The notes under the pieces: generated by a model | Seen by the model: only the letters and a program-made list of their open reading frames with translations | Told to the model about the DNA's origin: nothing | Databases searched by the model: none | Assembly (NCBI GenBank): GCA_903862955.1 | Contig: CAIPAH010000024.1 | Location: forward strand, 248,001-312,000 | Reading direction: 5' to 3' | Source of the DNA: an uncultured Opitutia bacterium | Lineage (GTDB): Bacteria > Verrucomicrobiota > Verrucomicrobiia > Opitutales > Opitutaceae | DNA: 64,000 nt | Shown: in pieces, positions 28,422 through 37,898 of the stretch | How positions within the stretch are numbered: the first letter of the stretch is position 1 | Layout of the letters: each line of letters opens with the position of its first letter | Position numbers and translations under genes: made by a program

Positions 28422-29176
28422 GACGAAGTCCCCCGGGGTGCGGTGTCGGTCTTTATCGGCTGCGCCTCAATTTCCAGCCACCCTTGGGCGACCGCCAGGA
28501 CGACCAAGTCCTCGTTGGTCCGCGCCGAGAACTTGGCGCGGAGCTTCATCAGCAGCTTGTAGATCATGGAGACGCTGAGATCGAGTTCGGTGGCGATTTC
28601 CTTCACGACCGCGCCCCGGGCCAGACCCCGAAGAATCGCCAGCTCCTGTTTCGCCATGGTCTGCTTCACCCCGCCGCGGACGGCCTCGCGCAGCAAGGCG
28701 CTGGCCTGCGCGCCCAGATAGGTGTGCCCGTCCCGGACGCGGTTGATGGCATCGACCAACTCCGTGAAACGGGCGGATTTCTCCAGGAAGCCATGGGCGC
28801 CGAGGCTGATGACCTCCCGGACCACCTGCATGGTGCAGGACGCGGTGAACACGAGGACATTGACGTCCGGATAATCCTTCCTGACCTCGGCCAGCAACGC
28901 GTAGCCCACGCTTTTTTCCGGCAAGCCGATGTCCAGGAGCAGCAGGTTCGGACGGGTGGAAGCGAAGGCTTCGCGTGCGCTCGCGGCATCGTGGGCAATG
29001 CCCGCGACCTCATAGCCGGGTTGCTGGGAGACAAAGTCCGCCAGCAGCTGGGCGATGGAATGGTGATCATCAACAATCAGGATCCGACACACGTTCGCGG
29101 ATGAATTTGAGTGGGGTTTCGAAGCAGCGGGCACAATGCCCAGACTACCCCCAAAGGGATGAACTTGATATGGCAT
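28418..29176 (-). CDS. NarL/FixJ (LuxR)-type response regulator
   Basis: The regulator has a receiver domain (acidic pair D36-D37, phosphoacceptor Asp82 in LLLLDIGLPEKSVGY, Lys in FLEKSARF) and a C-terminal LuxR-type helix-turn-helix (ARGAVVKEIATELDLSVSMIYKLL). It is the only member of the seven-gene locus with a DNA-binding domain. ATG 29176 gives 252 residues, but a TATAAT box lies only 2 nt upstream of it (29184-29179), so the true start may be GTG 29134 or GTG 29092; the last begins right at the receiver (VCRILIVDDHH). The upstream region is AT-rich and holds palindromic elements that may be its operators. Confidence 0.87.
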   Translation of the reverse strand: MPYQVHPFGGSLGIVPAASKPHSNSSANVCRILIVDDHHSIAQLLADFVSQQPGYEVAGIAHDAASAREAFASTRPNLLLLDIGLPEKSVGYALLAEVRKDYPDVNVLVFTASCTMQVVREVISLGAHGFLEKSARFTELVDAINRVRDGHTYLGAQASALLREAVRGGVKQTMAKQELAILRGLARGAVVKEIATELDLSVSMIYKLLMKLRAKFSARTNEDLVVLAVAQGWLEIEAQPIKTDTAPRGTSS

Positions 29177-29178
29177 AA

Positions 29179-29184
29179 ATTATA
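29179..29184 (-). promoter_or_regulatory. Candidate -10 box of the two-component locus
   Basis: The minus strand reads TATAAT here, a perfect sigma-70-type -10. No good -35 is found 16-18 bp upstream; that region is instead covered by the palindrome at 29190-29209, as expected for an activator-dependent or repressed promoter. Inference from position only. Confidence 0.45.
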
Positions 29185-29189
29185 AATAA

Positions 29190-29209
29190 GTAGGGTATAT
29201 TACCCATTT
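29190..29209. promoter_or_regulatory. 20-bp palindromic element, copy 1
   Basis: GTAGGGTATATTACCCATTT contains the inverted repeat GGGTA-TAT-TACCC. It sits directly upstream of the candidate -10 box of the two-component locus. The half site TACCCAT fits the heptamer pattern known for NarL-type regulators, although the orientation of the two halves is opposite to the classical 7-2-7 site. An identical copy lies at 29336-29355. Confidence 0.6.
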
Positions 29210-29228
29210 GCAATTATCATACTACGAT

Positions 29229-29276
29229 AAGTGATAGTACTAATGAGGCATTTATTGCCTATGCATATTATCACTT
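29229..29276. promoter_or_regulatory. Nested stem-loop in the AT-rich region
   Basis: AAGTGATA (29229-29236) pairs with TATCACTT (29269-29276), and inside this AGGCA (29246-29250) pairs with TGCCT (29256-29260) around the loop TTTAT. It lies between the two copies of the 20-bp palindrome. It may be an RNA leader structure or a protein site. Nothing else coding is seen between 29177 and 29467. Confidence 0.4.
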
Positions 29277-29335
29277 TATATGCTCTTTATAATGTGTTTA
29301 CACGATTCAGAAGGAATCAGGAGAGGAATTGGTGC

Positions 29336-29355
29336 GTAGGGTATATTACCCATTT
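29336..29355. promoter_or_regulatory. 20-bp palindromic element, copy 2
   Basis: An exact copy of GTAGGGTATATTACCCATTT, in the same orientation as copy 1 and 146 bp away from it. No TATAAT-like box is placed next to this copy, so it may be an auxiliary operator or the second end of a small duplicated element. Confidence 0.6.
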
Positions 29356-29467
29356 AATGTACTCCATTCCACCAACTACTCCATGCGAATTTTTACCGCT
29401 GCTGGGGGGTGGATTGCCGGGAATGGTTCCAGCCCGGAAGTGGATGACTCGGTGGGTCCATCCGTGA

Positions 29468-29884
29468 TCACCCGTCGCGCAGGGCAAAGGAGAAGGTGCC
29501 TCCCCGCCCTACTCGTAACCCCGATCCAGCTCTCGTGACCTTCGTCGATGCACTAACCGCGTATGCAGGAAGAGATCTTTCCGGACCGATGACAAAATTA
29601 ACCTTAGCTGTACTGGTTTGGATCGTGCGGAGAATTCTTCGGTTGTGAGCGACAATTCGTTTATTTTTTTCGTGCAGTTGCTTGGTAAGCGGAGAATCCA
29701 TGCCGACGCGTAGGCTCAGGAATGAAGCAAACTCCTCATCGTCAGTGGAAAATTGGTGGTTACACTCGTCACAAGCGGGCACCGTAATGAGCTGAGGACG
29801 AGGCTTAGGGAAAAACACCTTCGGCGGTACGTGGTCGTAGGTTGTCGCCTCTCGACATACACAATACACGCAGAGCGGTTGCAT
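29468..29884 (-). CDS. HNH-type zinc-finger/nuclease-like protein, possibly truncated
   Basis: The 138-residue protein has an N-terminal CVYC motif, then TYDHVPPKVFFPKPRP and VPACDECNHQFS, the Cys4/His arrangement of HNH-like domains of the DHVPPK group. These proteins are usually longer, and the C-terminus here (SGLRVGRGGTFSFALRDG) looks unrelated to the domain, so the 3' part may be lost or frameshifted. It lies at the boundary of the AT-rich segment. Possible function: DNA cleavage in defence or a domesticated remnant; not established. Confidence 0.6.
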   Translation of the reverse strand: MQPLCVYCVCREATTYDHVPPKVFFPKPRPQLITVPACDECNHQFSTDDEEFASFLSLRVGMDSPLTKQLHEKNKRIVAHNRRILRTIQTSTAKVNFVIGPERSLPAYAVSASTKVTRAGSGLRVGRGGTFSFALRDG

Positions 29885-29965
29885 GGGACGAGGTAATGCA
29901 AAAATGCTGCCAACGTCGATCCTTCGACTACCGCGATTTCGGCAGTTTACGCTGCCTCAGGCGAT

Positions 29966-30475
29966 TCAGTTCGAGCGGTTCAAAATCTTCTGCTTCTCGG
30001 CGGCGAACTCGGCGTCGGTGATGACTCCTTTTTTCCGTAGGTCATCGAGCTTCATCAGCTCCGTGTAAGTGTCCTGCTTCTTGTCGCTCACGTCCTTCGT
30101 CTGCACGTCGGCGGTGATCTTCTCGGTCTTTTCAATGACCACATCGGCGCGGGGCGCGAGGGAAGTGCGCCGGGCCGCCGGGTCATTCTTATCGACGACC
30201 ATGAACTGATATTCGACGTTTGCCCAATCGCCGAGCACGCCGACCGGGTGTTCCTTCATCGAGACGGGAATGGCAATTTTGCCTTGGCTCGCGGCGAAGG
30301 CGTTCGCCTGCTCCATCGCCTTCGTCTTCAACTTGGCCCGGTTGAAGGCGAAGATGCCGCCGTGATCTTCTACTGTCACCATGTAGGTATCCGGCGACAT
30401 TTGAACAACGCCGGGGCTCGAACAGCCGGTAAGGACGACGGCGACAGCGAGAAACAGAATAAGAGGCGATTTCAT
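29966..30475 (-). CDS. Lipoprotein with a C-terminal SHOCT-like segment
   Basis: The 169-residue protein begins MKSPLILFLAVAVVLTGCSS with a lipobox (LTGC), so it should be a lipid-anchored envelope protein. The middle part includes VVQMSPDTYMVTVEDHGGIFAF, and the end, ELMKLDDLRKKGVITDAEFAAEKQKIL, is a clear SHOCT (short C-terminal) motif of the form LKKLKELRDKGLITEEEFEAKK. The frame is open 36 codons upstream, but the lipoprotein signal fixes the start at 30475. It is divergent from the small gene at 30624. Confidence 0.75.
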   Translation of the reverse strand: MKSPLILFLAVAVVLTGCSSPGVVQMSPDTYMVTVEDHGGIFAFNRAKLKTKAMEQANAFAASQGKIAIPVSMKEHPVGVLGDWANVEYQFMVVDKNDPAARRTSLAPRADVVIEKTEKITADVQTKDVSDKKQDTYTELMKLDDLRKKGVITDAEFAAEKQKILNRSN

Positions 30476-30623
30476 CGGGGGTCGCGCGAGTAGAACAAAG
30501 TAGGCAGCGAACGCGACAGAGGAATTGGCCGCCGCTTTAATCGCGCTTTCTGAGGGTTTTAGCGCGGAAATTTGCCGAAACAAAGGCTAGGCTTTCCCGT
30601 CCAAGGAGAGGCATATTGACACC

Positions 30624-30944
30624 ATGGAACCGCCCAGCCACCTTGCCACCGATTCGATGGAAGCCCTCCAGCCAGTCACCCTACCGACGAATCTGCCGTT
30701 GCTCTATTTTAACGGCATAGCCGTGGGCGTTGGGTCGGTTGATCTATCGGTCATTTTGAATCATAATCAGACGCCGCTCACGGAGCTGAAAATGACCTAT
30801 GCCATCGCCAAGAACCTGTCAGAGTCGCTGGCCATGGCGGTTGCGAACTACGAAAAATTTTCGGGGCAAAAGGTTGTCGGAGCGAAGGAGATGACCGATA
30901 GCATCTCGACGAACATCGCTGACGCAGCACGGAAAGGCGGCTGA
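30624..30944 (+). CDS. Small protein of unknown function, accessory region
   Basis: The 106-residue protein reads TNLPLLYFNGIAVGVGSVDLS followed by a helical part ending ATG-distal with EMTDSISTNIADAARKGG. It resembles the short DUF3467-like proteins in layout (beta strands then a helix), but I cannot confirm the family. An AAGGAG motif lies about 13 nt before the ATG. It ends 2 bp before the next gene's GTG, so the two are probably cotranscribed. Confidence 0.55.
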   Translation: MEPPSHLATDSMEALQPVTLPTNLPLLYFNGIAVGVGSVDLSVILNHNQTPLTELKMTYAIAKNLSESLAMAVANYEKFSGQKVVGAKEMTDSISTNIADAARKGG

Positions 30945-30946
30945 TC

Positions 30947-31558
30947 GTGCATTCACGTTTTTACACGACGGGTGTTGTCCTCTCTGAGGAGGTCGAGAAA
31001 AAGCTCAAGGCGTTCAAGGCCTTGGAGAAGGGGTGGCATTTTGGCGAAGGAGCGCGCATTTCAACCCGGGCATTGGCAGCAGCACGTCGCTTGCTTCACG
31101 TAGCTTTTTCGGCAAATCCACAGGTCGAGCTAGATATTTTTCCCGGCATCGCCGGTGAAGTGCGCGTGTGCGTTTACTCCAAGCAGGATTATTACGAGTT
31201 TACGGTTGAGCCCGACTACACCGTTACCTTCCGCCGGGAGGAAAATGATGTTGAGGTGGGGGACGCGATTTCGCTCACTCTGAACGAAGCCGCCGACAAA
31301 ATCTCCGCCGCCGCCGCACCCCAATGGCCCTCCTTCGCATCATTTCCGCCGAGCACCATTACGACCGAAGGAAGCGACGCATTGTCAGTCTTGCTTTCCG
31401 CCCAGGGTCGGACGGGACGATTTCAACCGTCGCAGAGGATTGTGTGGCAGGTCGCGCAGTTTCAAATTGTGCCCACCTTCGAGAGTTCTACTCCAAGATT
31501 TTTCAGAACATTTTCCTTCGATTCGATCTCGCAACTTTGCCCAGCGGGCACAAGATAG
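30947..31558 (+). CDS. Unknown protein, upstream partner of an overlapping gene pair
   Basis: From a GTG at 30947 the frame encodes 203 residues. The first two thirds look like a folded protein (EEVEKKLKAFKALEKGWHFG, ELDIFPGIAGEVRVCVYS, YYEFTVEPDYTVTFRREE). After about residue 125 the composition becomes Ser/Thr/Phe-rich. From 31324 onwards a second frame is open and also protein-like, so the last 78 codons of this gene are shared with it. The functional C-terminus may be much shorter than the open frame. No family recognised; it may be an antitoxin-like or accessory small gene. Confidence 0.5.
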   Translation: MHSRFYTTGVVLSEEVEKKLKAFKALEKGWHFGEGARISTRALAAARRLLHVAFSANPQVELDIFPGIAGEVRVCVYSKQDYYEFTVEPDYTVTFRREENDVEVGDAISLTLNEAADKISAAAAPQWPSFASFPPSTITTEGSDALSVLLSAQGRTGRFQPSQRIVWQVAQFQIVPTFESSTPRFFRTFSFDSISQLCPAGTR

Positions 31559-31737
31559 TCGCCACTCGGAGCGACACCGGGGACGACTGTCACCGTGAGA
31601 TTGTAAACCTGCCGCGAGACGAAGCGGAGGCGTTTCTGAAAACTTTCCCGCTTTTCGGGGGCGCGTTTCGATTCTGCGCCCACGATGGGGAACGCGCTAT
31701 CCAAGAGAGCGACCTCCCTCCCTCGCCCGCCACCTAA
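31324..31737 (+). CDS. Unknown protein, downstream partner of an overlapping gene pair
   Basis: The 137-residue protein (MALLRIISAEHHYDRRKRR...) overlaps the 3' 235 bp of the preceding gene in another frame. It contains two cysteine pairs spread along the chain (EDCVAGRAVSNCAHLREFY and GDDCHREI) and a Phe-rich C-terminal part. The amino-acid texture is that of a real protein, with balanced hydrophobic and charged residues. No family recognised. It ends about 220 bp before tRNA-Asp. Confidence 0.5.
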   Translation: MALLRIISAEHHYDRRKRRIVSLAFRPGSDGTISTVAEDCVAGRAVSNCAHLREFYSKIFQNIFLRFDLATLPSGHKIVATRSDTGDDCHREIVNLPRDEAEAFLKTFPLFGGAFRFCAHDGERAIQESDLPPSPAT

Positions 31738-31954
31738 ACAGCGTCCCGTCGGAGTCAGTCAAGCGAGCGCTAGAACCACCCGGAAGTCGCGTTTCCCGGC
31801 CCGAGGCGCGCGGCAAGATCGCAGCGAGGGTCAACGCCGCCACCTCGCCCAGATCGCCCGTTTTCGAGGGCGTAAGGTAACAGGCAAGGTAACAAACGGC
31901 CCCTCCAAACAGCTAAAAACCCGGTTCTCCTAGGGGAAAAACGGGTTAAAAAAT
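31738..31954. other. Non-coding stretch between accessory genes and tRNA-Asp
   Basis: No convincing gene. It contains the tandem-like GGTAACAGGCAAGGTAACA near 31875-31895 and ends at the 3' side of tRNA-Asp, the usual place for integration of mobile elements. No duplicated tRNA end (att site) was found elsewhere in the segment. Confidence 0.4.
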
Positions 31955-32031
31955 TGGCGGGATGGACGGGACTCGAACCCGCGACCTTCTGCGTGACAGG
32001 CAGACGCTCTAACCAGCTGAGCTACCACCCC
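31955..32031 (-). tRNA. tRNA-Asp (GTC)
   Basis: Cloverleaf on the minus strand with acceptor GGGGTGG/CCATCCC (one G-U pair), D-arm TAGCTCAGCTGGTTAGAGC, anticodon loop containing GTC, T-arm GGTTCGAGTCC and encoded CCA (31957-31955). It lies at the edge of a small accessory region. Confidence 0.95.
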
Positions 32032-32327
32032 GGAAATCGGGAAAGAGGCGGAAAGTAGAATCGGGGGTTGGCAAGTCAAGAGTGGTTTTCCCCAGTGCGC
32101 ACATTCGCCTTCATTTCGGAGGCCGGTCGTGTAGAGTCGACGCCATGATTCGGCTCCCCACGCGAAGAACGTTCGCCTGCGACGGCCGCTGATCCTGCCC
32201 GGATCGGCGACGAACCTGCTGGTTCCAAGCCGTCGACAGGTCAAAACCGCGGGGATTCGTTCTCGTTGGCGCCAAGCCCCGGAAACATCGGGAAGGGTCG
32301 TTCAAGGATCAATTTGTCAGTATGCAC

Positions 32328-32404
32328 GCAGTGGTAGCTCAGCTGGATAGAGCAGCGGTTTTCTAAACCGCCGGTCGGGTGTTCGAGTCACCTCCACTGC
32401 GCCA
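32328..32404 (+). tRNA. tRNA-Arg (TCT)
   Basis: Acceptor GCAGTGG/CCACTGC, D-arm TAGCTCAGCTGGATAGAGC, anticodon stem GCGGT/ACCGC with loop TTTCTAA (anticodon TCT), T-loop TTCGAGT and encoded CCA. It is divergent from tRNA-Asp. The 296 bp between the two tRNAs hold no recognisable gene. Confidence 0.95.
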
Positions 32405-32410
32405 TACTCC

Positions 32411-32435
32411 GCTCCGCGGTCGTCGCCCGCGGAGC
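32411..32435 (+). terminator. Hairpin just after tRNA-Arg
   Basis: GCTCCGCG (32411-32418) pairs with CGCGGAGC (32428-32435), starting seven bases after the tRNA CCA end. There is no T-run, so it may be a factor-dependent terminator or part of a REP-like element; a second CCTCC/GGAGG stem follows at 32450-32473. Confidence 0.4.
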
Positions 32436-32486
32436 TACGCATGGCAGGGCCTCCGAAGCTTTAGCGAAGGAGGGCACGGCTCTCTT

Positions 32487-33017
32487 TCAGACTGCAGTCA
32501 GCACTCCGCGCCAAAGTTCGGCTTCGCCGGGCAGACCGTGCGCCTGCAGCTGCGCGGCGATTTCGTCCCGCGTGGGCTCCTGGACCCGATGCTTCGGGTC
32601 GCCCGCCAGGTCCGGGCGCACGGCTCGCGTGAGCGCCCAGCAGGCCCAGGCGCGCCAGCGGCGTTGCTCCCGCCGGGGCTCGTTCATCCGGTCGGCATAG
32701 TGCTGGAAATGCACGCGCGGGTTGCCCACGAAGATGTCCGGCGGCGTGTGCGCGATCAGCCACGCCATCGCCGCATACGGCACCGGCCAGTCGCGGAGCA
32801 CCGGTTCAGTGCCGTCCAGGTCCGCGCCCATCGCCCGGTCCAGGCAGAGCAGCGCCCGGGCGGCGAGCCGGCGCTGCCAGAGCGCCTGTGCGTATTCGAG
32901 GCAGTCGCGGTAGAATTCCGCGCCGCGGACGTCCTCGCGGTGGACATGCAGCGTCCGCCAATCGAGCCCCGGACGGGCAGCGGGCAAATGCGGGCAGGCA
33001 GGCAAGGCGGTGGGCAT
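32487..33017 (-). CDS. Conserved hypothetical protein
   Basis: The 176-residue protein is Arg/Ala/Trp-rich and probably all-helical: LDWRTLHVHREDVRGAEFY, ARALLCLDRAMGADLDG, YAAMAWLIAHTP, HFQHYADRMNEPRREQRRWRAWACW. No signal peptide or membrane helix. The segment RPDLAGDPKHRVQEPTRDEIA suggests a small cytoplasmic protein. I do not recognise a named family. Divergent from the acyltransferase gene. Confidence 0.65.
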   Translation of the reverse strand: MPTALPACPHLPAARPGLDWRTLHVHREDVRGAEFYRDCLEYAQALWQRRLAARALLCLDRAMGADLDGTEPVLRDWPVPYAAMAWLIAHTPPDIFVGNPRVHFQHYADRMNEPRREQRRWRAWACWALTRAVRPDLAGDPKHRVQEPTRDEIAAQLQAHGLPGEAELWRGVLTAV

Positions 33018-33900
33018 GGTTGGAAATGAAGCGAACGAGGATTCACCCCACGAAGGGCACGAAGCGCACCAAGCTCAAGCCCGCCGAAGCTTGTGCGTCG
33101 CGCCCGTTGCGTCCGTCGCGAGACATTTTCCGGCCCGCCGCGCGAAACCCCGCCTGCGACTCTTCGCTTGGCGGCCGCGCCCGTTTCGTGGACAAACATG
33201 GGCGCTGAATCCGTCCCCCACAGGCACTCCCCTGCCCGCGTCCGACCGCACGATTTATGGCATCACCGGCTGGCGTCACGTGCTGATGTGGCCCCTGGCC
33301 CGGCTGGTGCGCCTCTGGGGCATGACGTTGCGCTTCGAGATTTCGCCCGAGACCGTGCGCATTTTCCGCAAATGCGACGTGCCGGTGGCCTTTGTCCTGT
33401 GGCACAACCGGCTCTTTCTCGCGACGGAGATTCACCGTCGCTACCGGCCGCAGCGGAAACTTTACGCGCTGATCAGCGCCAGCAAGGACGGCGCGTGGCT
33501 GGCGGAGTTTTTCGCGATGGTCGGCGGCATGGGCGCCGCGCGCGGCTCCAGCAGCCGGCTCGGCCGCGAGGCGGCGACGGCCCTCGTCGAGGTGCAGCGC
33601 GCGGGACACGACATCGGCATCACGCCGGATGGCCCGCGCGGGCCCTGCTATGACTTCAAGCCCGGCGCAGTGATCGTGCCGCGGCGCACGGGTGCGCCGG
33701 TGATCCTCGTGGGCGGGGACTTCACGCGGGCGTGGCGGCTGGGCAGCTGGGACAGGTTCTACCTGCCCCTGCCTTTCTCGCGCGTGCGGATGAGCGGTGA
33801 GCTGATCGAAAACCACGAACTGGCCGACCGCGACGCCGCGTCGGCGCGCATCAAGGCGCGCCTGCTCGAACTCAATCCCGACGACCGGCGCCCCGCTTAG
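33010..33900 (+). CDS. Lysophospholipid acyltransferase family protein (DUF374)
   Basis: The C-terminal 215 residues form a DUF374-type acyltransferase: VAFVLWHNRLFLATEIHRR (the HN-based active-site motif of this group), SASKDGAWLAEFFAMVGGMGAARGSSSRLG, and ITPDGPRGPCYDFKPGAV. These proteins are thought to acylate lipid A or other lipids at the inner membrane. The first 65-80 codons of the open frame run through a CACGAA-rich stretch and are not protein-like; the true start is probably later (TTG 33091 or CTG 33205 are in frame). The domain itself begins near 33250. Confidence 0.75.
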   Translation: MGMVGNEANEDSPHEGHEAHQAQARRSLCVAPVASVARHFPARRAKPRLRLFAWRPRPFRGQTWALNPSPTGTPLPASDRTIYGITGWRHVLMWPLARLVRLWGMTLRFEISPETVRIFRKCDVPVAFVLWHNRLFLATEIHRRYRPQRKLYALISASKDGAWLAEFFAMVGGMGAARGSSSRLGREAATALVEVQRAGHDIGITPDGPRGPCYDFKPGAVIVPRRTGAPVILVGGDFTRAWRLGSWDRFYLPLPFSRVRMSGELIENHELADRDAASARIKARLLELNPDDRRPA

Positions 33901-34286
33901 AACGTGGGCACCAGCAGCAGGCTCGAACCGGGCTTCGCCGAGTAATCCTCGCCGACGCTCCAGACCTGGTCGTTGATGAGGAACTTGAACGCGAGGGGAC
34001 GGGCCGACTCACCCAACACGAGCGTCCACTGGTCATCGCCGGTGCATTCCATGGCGACACCCTGGTCCCAGCTCAGGCCGGGGCCTTCGCCGCGGACGAA
34101 GAGGGAATTGCCGAAACCGACATCGATGCGGGCGGAGATGGTGGTGACGATGGCCTTCGGCGCCGTGGCCTTGGGTGCTGCGGTCTTTGGCGACGCGGTC
34201 TTGGCGGCAGAAGCCGGGGCCTTGGGCGCCGGCGCGGATTTCTTCGCCGGGGCGGGCGTCTTGGTGGGCTTGGATGATTTTTTCAT
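33897..34286 (-). CDS. Ala/Lys/Pro-tailed protein with a carbohydrate-binding-like domain
   Basis: The 129-residue protein has an N-terminal tail of about 45 residues made almost wholly of A, K, P, S and T (SKPTKTPAPAKKSAPAPK), similar to histone-H1-like or linker tails. It is followed by a compact beta domain: ARIDVGFGNSLFVRGEGPGL, DDQWTLVLGESARPLAFKFL and a hydrophobic SSLLLVPTF end. The beta part resembles the starch-binding CBM20/CBM48 fold. No signal peptide. Its 3' end overlaps the acyltransferase gene tail by 4 bp in convergent orientation. Function not assigned. Confidence 0.6.
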   Translation of the reverse strand: MKKSSKPTKTPAPAKKSAPAPKAPASAAKTASPKTAAPKATAPKAIVTTISARIDVGFGNSLFVRGEGPGLSWDQGVAMECTGDDQWTLVLGESARPLAFKFLINDQVWSVGEDYSAKPGSSLLLVPTF

Positions 34287-34393
34287 GACGTGGGAGGGAG
34301 CCAGTGGAGATATGTAGGTTCCAAACGCCGAAAAAGCAATTACGAGGCCAAACGGCCGGATATGTCAGAAGTTGCCGGCCCGTAACCATGGGG

Positions 34394-34465
34394 GTCGTCG
34401 GTTTCCCCACCGACGACATTCCCGCAGGGGGACCGACGTCTGTCGTCGGTATGGAAACCGACGAC
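34394..34465. repeat. Compound palindromic repeat of the GTCGTCGGT type
   Basis: Outer arms GTCGTCGGTTTCC (34394-34406) and GGAAACCGACGAC (34453-34465) pair perfectly, and inner units ACCGACGAC (34409-34417) and GTCGTCGGT (34442-34450) pair with each other or with the outer arms. The element lies in the 219-bp gap between two minus-strand genes. Confidence 0.7.
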
Positions 34466-34505
34466 CACCTCTTTACACCCGCGACGGGTTACGACGCCTC
34501 TCGCT

Positions 34506-37667
<3,162 letters not shown>

Positions 37668-37743
37668 TGGTGGAGCAGATGGGGATCAAACCCACGACCT
37701 CGTCGTTGCGAACGACGCGCTCTATCAACTGAGCTACTGCCCC
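37668..37743 (-). tRNA. tRNA-Ala (CGC)
   Basis: Minus-strand cloverleaf with acceptor GGGGCAG/CTGCTCC, including the G3:U70 pair that marks alanine tRNAs, D-arm TAGCTCAGTTGATAGAGC, anticodon loop TTCGCAA (CGC) and encoded CCA. Such a CGC-anticodon isoacceptor fits a GC-rich genome that uses GCG heavily. Confidence 0.95.
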
Positions 37744-37898
37744 GAAAGGGAGGGGAGGTTTTGGGCAATCGCGCGGCGCGAGTAAACACCTATTTTCCAT
37801 CGGCACCCGAGGGGAAAATGCCCGCGATCCGTCCCGCCGCGCTGGGAGGGCCCGCGGACTGCGCGCCACACCACGGGAAACGCCCCGCACGGTGACCG

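Noticed and set aside
29231-29467. 78-codon frame in the AT-rich segment
   Set aside because: Its sequence crosses the nested stem-loop and the second palindrome and looks random.
31685-31933. 82-codon plus-strand frame before tRNA-Asp
   Set aside because: Arg/Ser/Lys-rich without structure; starts inside the preceding gene.
29177-31957. Attachment-site repeat of the tRNA-Asp 3' end
   Set aside because: I looked for a second copy of the tRNA 3' sequence across the accessory segment and found none.
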